64,000 nt of DNA from Acanthornis magna (lineage: Eukaryota; Chordata; Aves; Passeriformes; Acanthizidae), in assembly GCA_036785705.1 (NCBI GenBank), contig JAWUZG010000001.1, positions 7,192,001-7,256,000 on the forward strand. Reading direction: 5' to 3'. A program made the translations under genes and the position numbers. The notes under the pieces were generated by a model. The model saw only the letters and a program-made list of their open reading frames with translations. It was not told where the DNA came from and searched no databases. Each line of letters opens with the position of its first letter. The stretch's first letter is position 1. Positions 59,121 to 64,000 of the stretch are shown here, piece by piece.

Positions 59121-61317
59121 CAAACAGTTTCCCCAGCGTTAAGATTTATGCAGAGTAATCAGAAGCCTGGTTTTCCCATACTCCTTTAAAATCAATGGAA
59201 AAATATCCTCTATGAGCAGCAGCTCAAACTCCCTAAGATCTAAATTCATGTCTGAAAATTCCTGTCTCTCCATTGACAGGTCTTTGGGTGATGTCTGTGT
59301 TCATGTGTTGGGAAGTGACATGCTGAATTTGGGAGGGCTGGAAAGCATCACTTTGGACCTTCAAGAAAATTGACTCAGAATGTAGCAAGAAATAATAAAG
59401 ATTCTGTCAGGTTGAAGACTGTACTTTATAGCTAGAAGCTGTACAACACAAAAAAATTATTTAAAAGAAGAAAAATGAGATCTGGAGTGGCTGAGGAACA
59501 ATTGTTTAACCTTTGTAATACGGAACACCTGGAGAAAGTGTAATTTAAGATTTCACAATAAACAGAAAATGACATAATACACAATGAATTTATCAAAGTA
59601 AATCATGGCATGCCAACAGGAAACTTTTAATTTCACTGTTTTCTAGACACTGCACATATCCAAAGAGCATTTTGATATTATGACATATAGGAAGCTATCA
59701 ATTTTACTACAATAAAATTATGGATTTGTGAAAGTAAGATAACAATAGATTGTGATGAAGGTAACTTTCAGGCTAGAGACAGTGTAATTCTTTGGAACTA
59801 ATGTTGTTCAGTATTTCTAATTAGTGGTTACAGAATAAAAAGTAGACACAGAGCTTTCTAATAGTTAGAAGATATTGTGTGTACCTAGACTGCATGTCAC
59901 TTTATACTTCATAACTATCAAAAGTCCCAGTTCCTTAACTGTTTGCATTGATGACCTACCTGGAGAATATCACAGTTCCTTTGGCAGAAGTGAGGCTGCT
60001 GTGTGTCTGGATCCTGCCCTGAGGTAATCTTAGGAGAACTCTTAACATGAAGTAGGCTAAATATAAACATTGTCAATGTAAGAATGATGACTTAGAGCAA
60101 TGAAGTGTTAGGAATAAAATTAAATTCAACAGTACAATGTGCCCAGACTTACATGTGGATCTCAGAAAAATATCATACAGTTCAACAGTCATAAATACAG
60201 AAGCAGTGAAAGATCAGGTACTTAATTTAGGCTTTGCGAACTCAATACTTCTGTTTTGGTGTGGGACAGAGAGATATTGCTGTTCTCTGGTAGTCCATCT
60301 CTATTAGCAGCAGCAAGCTGGCAAATATAAACTGATTACGAGTCATTGACCCCAACCTGGAAACTCAAAGGGAGCACAGGTATTTAGAAGGATGCAAAGG
60401 CTATAGAACAAATATAGCAGTCCTTCCGGCTGTGTCCAAACTGAACTGTAGGCTTGAACACAGTGTGAGTCAAAATCTCAATTCCTAGTAATTCAGACTA
60501 AGGTGCAAGGCTGAACCACTGCTCTGATCTGATCCGATTTCCTGGATGACATTGTTTGCAAACCAGGAGCAAAGGGAAGAGGGGAATACGATTTGTACCT
60601 ATCATGGAATGGATGTTAATTGAACCGAAGAAGCAAATGTTTCATTACTTGAGCAGCACCTAGTCTGATGAATTGTCTGTGAGTCCTATATTCCCTGTGA
60701 GTCCTATATTCCCTGTGAGTTTTCCCTTCCATTTCACTCAAAAATGCACAAATAACCTTGTGTTTATTTCTAATTTCTAAGATATTTATATGCTATGTAT
60801 TTGTAATGAATGAAAACTTTTTAAGAGTAATTTTTAATATATTTTAAAAAAATACTGTAATGTGCTTATTGCGTAGCATGCAATAACCCAAAATTTTTCA
60901 AGCCTTTTTTTTAGAATGGAAGTTTGGTGTTTACAAAGAAACTCAACTATACCACAAAAGGACTTGATTCAATTGCATACCCAATTAGTGCAATCTGAAA
61001 TGCTGCAGTGTCCAAAAACATTACATGGGATTAGAAGATACTACAAAAGATTTATTGGAGATCCATACTCTAATTTATCAGCAGTTGGTTGTCAGGTATG
61101 TATGTTATCCCAAGGAATGGAAACTAATGTTTATGCCTCTCTGTATTTAGAAATATTATGCAATTTTTAGCCTACATTTGCAGAGAATATAATTAATTTA
61201 GTCACATAAAAATACTTACAAGCAGACACATAAATTCATGTGTTAAATGCTATGTCTAAATGCAGATTGGGATCCCACTCTGCCTAGCTGGCAAGTAGAT
61301 TTGCAAAAGAAAACCTA
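59121..61317. other. Intergenic, with one exon-like open frame
   Basis: AT-rich. Contains an 18-bp direct tandem pair (TGTGAGTCCTATATTCCC, about 60678-60713) and the splice-flanked open frame at 60915-61095 described in the findings. No known gene was recognised. Confidence 0.6.
60678..60713 (+). repeat. 18-bp tandem duplication
   Basis: TGTGAGTCCTATATTCCC is present twice in direct tandem, followed by a partial third start (TGTGAGTTTTCCC). Confidence 0.85.
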
Positions 61318-61917
61318 GATGAGCAGGAGTCAGCAATGGTTCCTTGAGGCAAAAAAGGCAAATGACATCCTGGACTGCATTAGAAAGTGGTGTCAGCAGG
61401 TTCAGGGAGATGATCCTTCCCCCCTGCTCAGCACTTGTGAGCTCACACCTGGAGCACTTTTTCCAGTTTTGGTTCCTCAGTATATGAGAGAGACATGGAC
61501 TGGACAATCCAACAAAGGGCCACAAAGATCATTACAGGACGGGAGCATCTCTCACATAAGGAAAGGCTGAGACAATTGGGACTGTTTAGCCTGGGGAAGG
61601 GAAGGCTCAGGGAAGATCTTATCAATCTGTATAAATATGAACAAGAAGACTGAGCCAGGCTCTTTTCAGTGCTGCCCAGCGACAGGAAAAGAGGCAGTAG
61701 ACGCAAACTGAAGCACAGGAGGTTCTCTCTGAATTTAAGAAAACACTTTTTTACTGTCTGGGCCACTGACCACTGGCACAGGTTGCCCAGGCAGGTTATG
61801 CAGACTTCATCCTTGGAGATATTCCCTGGACATGGTTCTGGGAAGCCTGGTGGAGCAGGTGGGTTTGACCTCCACAGGTCTCTTTCAACCTCAGTCCCTT
61901 TGTGTGACTCTCTTGAT
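61318..61917 (+). mobile_element. CR1 LINE 3' fragment, about 600 bp
   Basis: Consecutive CR1 ORF2/3' sequence in + orientation: GAGTCAGCAATGGTTCCTTG, ATCCTGGACTGCATTAG, ACACCTGGAGCACTTTTTCC, CACATAAGGAAAGGCTGAGA, GTTTAGCCTGGGGAAGGG, TTGCCCAGGCAGG and GACCTCCACAGGTCTCTTTC, ending CAACCTCAGTCCCTTTGTGTG at about 61910. The terminal repeat is degenerate. The 160-codon open frame on the opposite strand (61925-61443) is an antisense shadow of this LINE. Confidence 0.92.
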
Positions 61918-64000
61918 TCTGCCAAAATGGTAATTTTCAGTCTCCTAATGTCTTTGGCATAGTTTCTTCCTTCAAAGAATAGTAACCAGAAGAATTAACA
62001 AAACCCCTGAGGATTAAATAAACTTTATAAAAGATATCAAAATCCTCTCTAAATAAAACTGTTGAAAGAAGTGTATTCAAAATACATGAACTTACAAAGG
62101 TATATACTGTCTATTTAAAATTAATGCTTTGGGCTTTTAAAAAAAATATTCTTGAAAATATGGGTTTTGGAATTCCTTAAAGTAGGTTAATAATCTTATT
62201 TAAGATCACTAACTGAGACTTTTTTAAAAAGGTGCCTTCTAGAATGTATATTGAATAGACAATAAGTAAACCAATTAAACCCTCAAAAAATACCCCTTAA
62301 ACCCACCTTAAACATTTTCAAGCCATATGTCTTCCACTCATACCCAAGTATTATTTAAATAATAAATATTTTAGAATTTTACCTGATGTATTTTCCTTCT
62401 GAAGGAAACAATTTTCAGAGAAATCCCTGAGGCAGGGTATAAGACAGGAATTAATTTACTGAAAACAAAACAAGTCCTGAAGTTCAAAGTTAGGCTTTCT
62501 AGATTTTTTCAAGAACTCCACTTCCACCTTGAGCAGACAAATTTAGGGATTTTGGAGGAAATAAATGATGCAGGGCCACGAATTAGGAACACATAAATAA
62601 AATATTCTCAAAATCATTAGTGAGTGGTTCAAATCAAGGAAAAAAGACTGAAAAAAAAATATAATTAAGAAAGTCATAATAAGAAAAGGCATGGAACAAT
62701 ATTCTCTCACAGCAGACAAAAATTACAAACACTTTTGAATTTAGGCCTCTAGAAAATGTTATTGCATTGTGATGTTAAAAGTCTTCAGATTTTTATCTGG
62801 TTGAAGAGTGAAAGATAAAGGAATATATTAAAATGTTTAATTAATGAAGTAGAACTGTAAGGAAAACTAAATAGGCATTTAACTTGACTTATAAATATTC
62901 TTGACAAATATGTAAATGAAAATTAGACATAATTAATTTTATCCTCTTACCTTTTCTTTTTTATAAAAAGTACCAAAAGGAAAATGGACTGCAGTGATTA
63001 CTGACCTAACTACATAAGTATCCACAGCCATTTTCTCAGATATTGTCTTACTCAAGCTCGAACTGGAAAACCTTCCAGCTGACCTTTTGGCTTCAGTCAT
63101 CCTATTTTCTCCCTCCTTTAGTTTTTATGGATTTATTCCAAAAGACAATTTGGCAGTAAATATCTTATTTCTTTTTCACCCAGTCTGTGACATTTTAAAA
63201 TTCAGATACCTGAAGCATATCTGCAGAAAAAAAGAATGTGCCATTATTGAATTTTATAATGAAAGAGCTGAACTCTCTAAGCGATCCTAAATTGATCAGA
63301 AAAATTGCACATCAAATACTGTCACAAGACAAAGTAAGAGAAACACATACTAATCAGGGTAGTTGCTGTTTTCAAATCACGTTCCTGACAACCTGTTGCT
63401 ATGTAAATCCAATCTCTGCAATAGCTATCTCTCGATATATGTTCGTATAAGTTACACAAGTGAGGCGCAGCATAAATCTGCATTGTGGAGGACACTCAAG
63501 ACCTAAATCCTGAGACAAGACACGCAGCTCATTGGCTTGGATTCATGGTTTCAGATGTCTGGAAGGTGTCTCAGTGCAGAACTCAAAGCCTCCCGCCTCA
63601 GCACTCCCCACAAATTAAGATGATGGTGGATATGTCCAGCCAGGCCCTCCATGAGACAGTGCTGGGGATGGTAAGAAATATGGCATAGCTGTTCCAAGGA
63701 AAGGAAGCACTCCTTAAGAGATTTGCAAACATTGCTATAGACTCAGAAAGCGATTTAGGGTTTGCTACAGAAGCTGCAGGCACTGAAACAGCATGGACCC
63801 CAGCTCACACAGGTACTCAAAGCTGTTAGAGGTGGGATTTTTAACAGCCCTTGCAACTGTTCAGAATAAAATCAATTGGCAGGTTTTCCCCTCGATACAC
63901 TGAGGCAGGAACAGGTTATCACTGAGTGGCAGTAGTAACACCACAAACCCAGACCATATGGTTCTGGAGTGGTCCTCTGTCTAAGATCAAGCTTATCACA
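61918..64000. other. Intergenic, nothing recognised
   Basis: AT-rich to about 63450, then somewhat less AT-rich. An open frame at 63485-63688 (+) has no recognisable domain. No HGF signal-peptide or N-domain exon could be read in this segment on either strand. Confidence 0.6.

Noticed and set aside
61443..61925. 160-codon open frame on the minus strand
   Set aside because: It is the antisense of the CR1 fragment at 61318-61917. The sense strand carries the LINE reading with recognisable CR1 sequence.
22681..64000. HGF exon 1 or other HGF exons
   Set aside because: Searched by eye for a signal-peptide exon and the N-domain residues. Nothing matched, so HGF is taken to lie beyond the window.
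1..64000. CRISPR array, tRNA or rRNA genes
   Set aside because: No regularly spaced repeats with unique spacers. The 52-bp array is contiguous with no spacers. No convincing tRNA cloverleaf or rRNA sequence was seen.

Overview
This is vertebrate nuclear DNA, most likely from a bird. The evidence is short coding exons with GT-AG splice sites separated by long AT-rich introns, several CR1 LINE fragments (two with the 3' end repeat of the ATTCTATG type seen in birds), one short solo LTR, and otherwise little repeat content. CR1 also occurs in turtles and crocodilians, so a non-avian sauropsid is not fully excluded. No bacterial, viral or plasmid gene organisation is present.

Region 1 (1-22680) is the 3' end of one gene on the + strand: CACNA2D1, the voltage-gated calcium channel alpha2/delta-1 auxiliary subunit. 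Eight coding exons (674-745, 1196-1348, 1440-1492, 4412-4467, 4618-4747, 6072-6184, about 9163-9245, 18012-18128) join in frame to about 258 C-terminal residues. They cover the end of alpha2, the alpha2/delta proteolytic site (ADMEDDDF, lying across an exon junction), the whole delta peptide and the C-terminal hydrophobic segment tied to membrane or GPI anchoring. A 3' UTR of about 4.5 kb follows, with several candidate poly(A) signals. The last two at about 22600 and 22652 most likely mark the gene end. The 8.8-kb last intron holds a CpG-dense exon-like block, a G/T-rich tract and two adjacent perfect hairpins.

Region 2 (22680-64000) is about 41 kb with no gene I can recognise. In mammals the neighbour on this side of CACNA2D1 is HGF, so this is probably part of the CACNA2D1-HGF intergenic interval. 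No HGF exon is visible. It contains three further CR1 fragments (27884-28208, 30770-30905, 61318-61917), a 321-bp solo LTR with 5-bp target duplications (38866-39186), a CpG/CRE/ETS motif cluster (41070-41145), long homopolymer tracts including a retrocopy-like AATAAA + poly(A) (52226-52280), a GC-rich island with a 52-bp minisatellite (58490-59120), and one ORF with splice-like borders (60915-61095).

Most open frames in the window are random or antisense/LINE-derived. I found no convincing new multi-gene system. The items most worth checking are the CpG/CRE cluster, the minisatellite island, the two exon-like blocks and the paired hairpins. No alignments or searches were run: homologies come from recognising protein and LINE sequence by eye.
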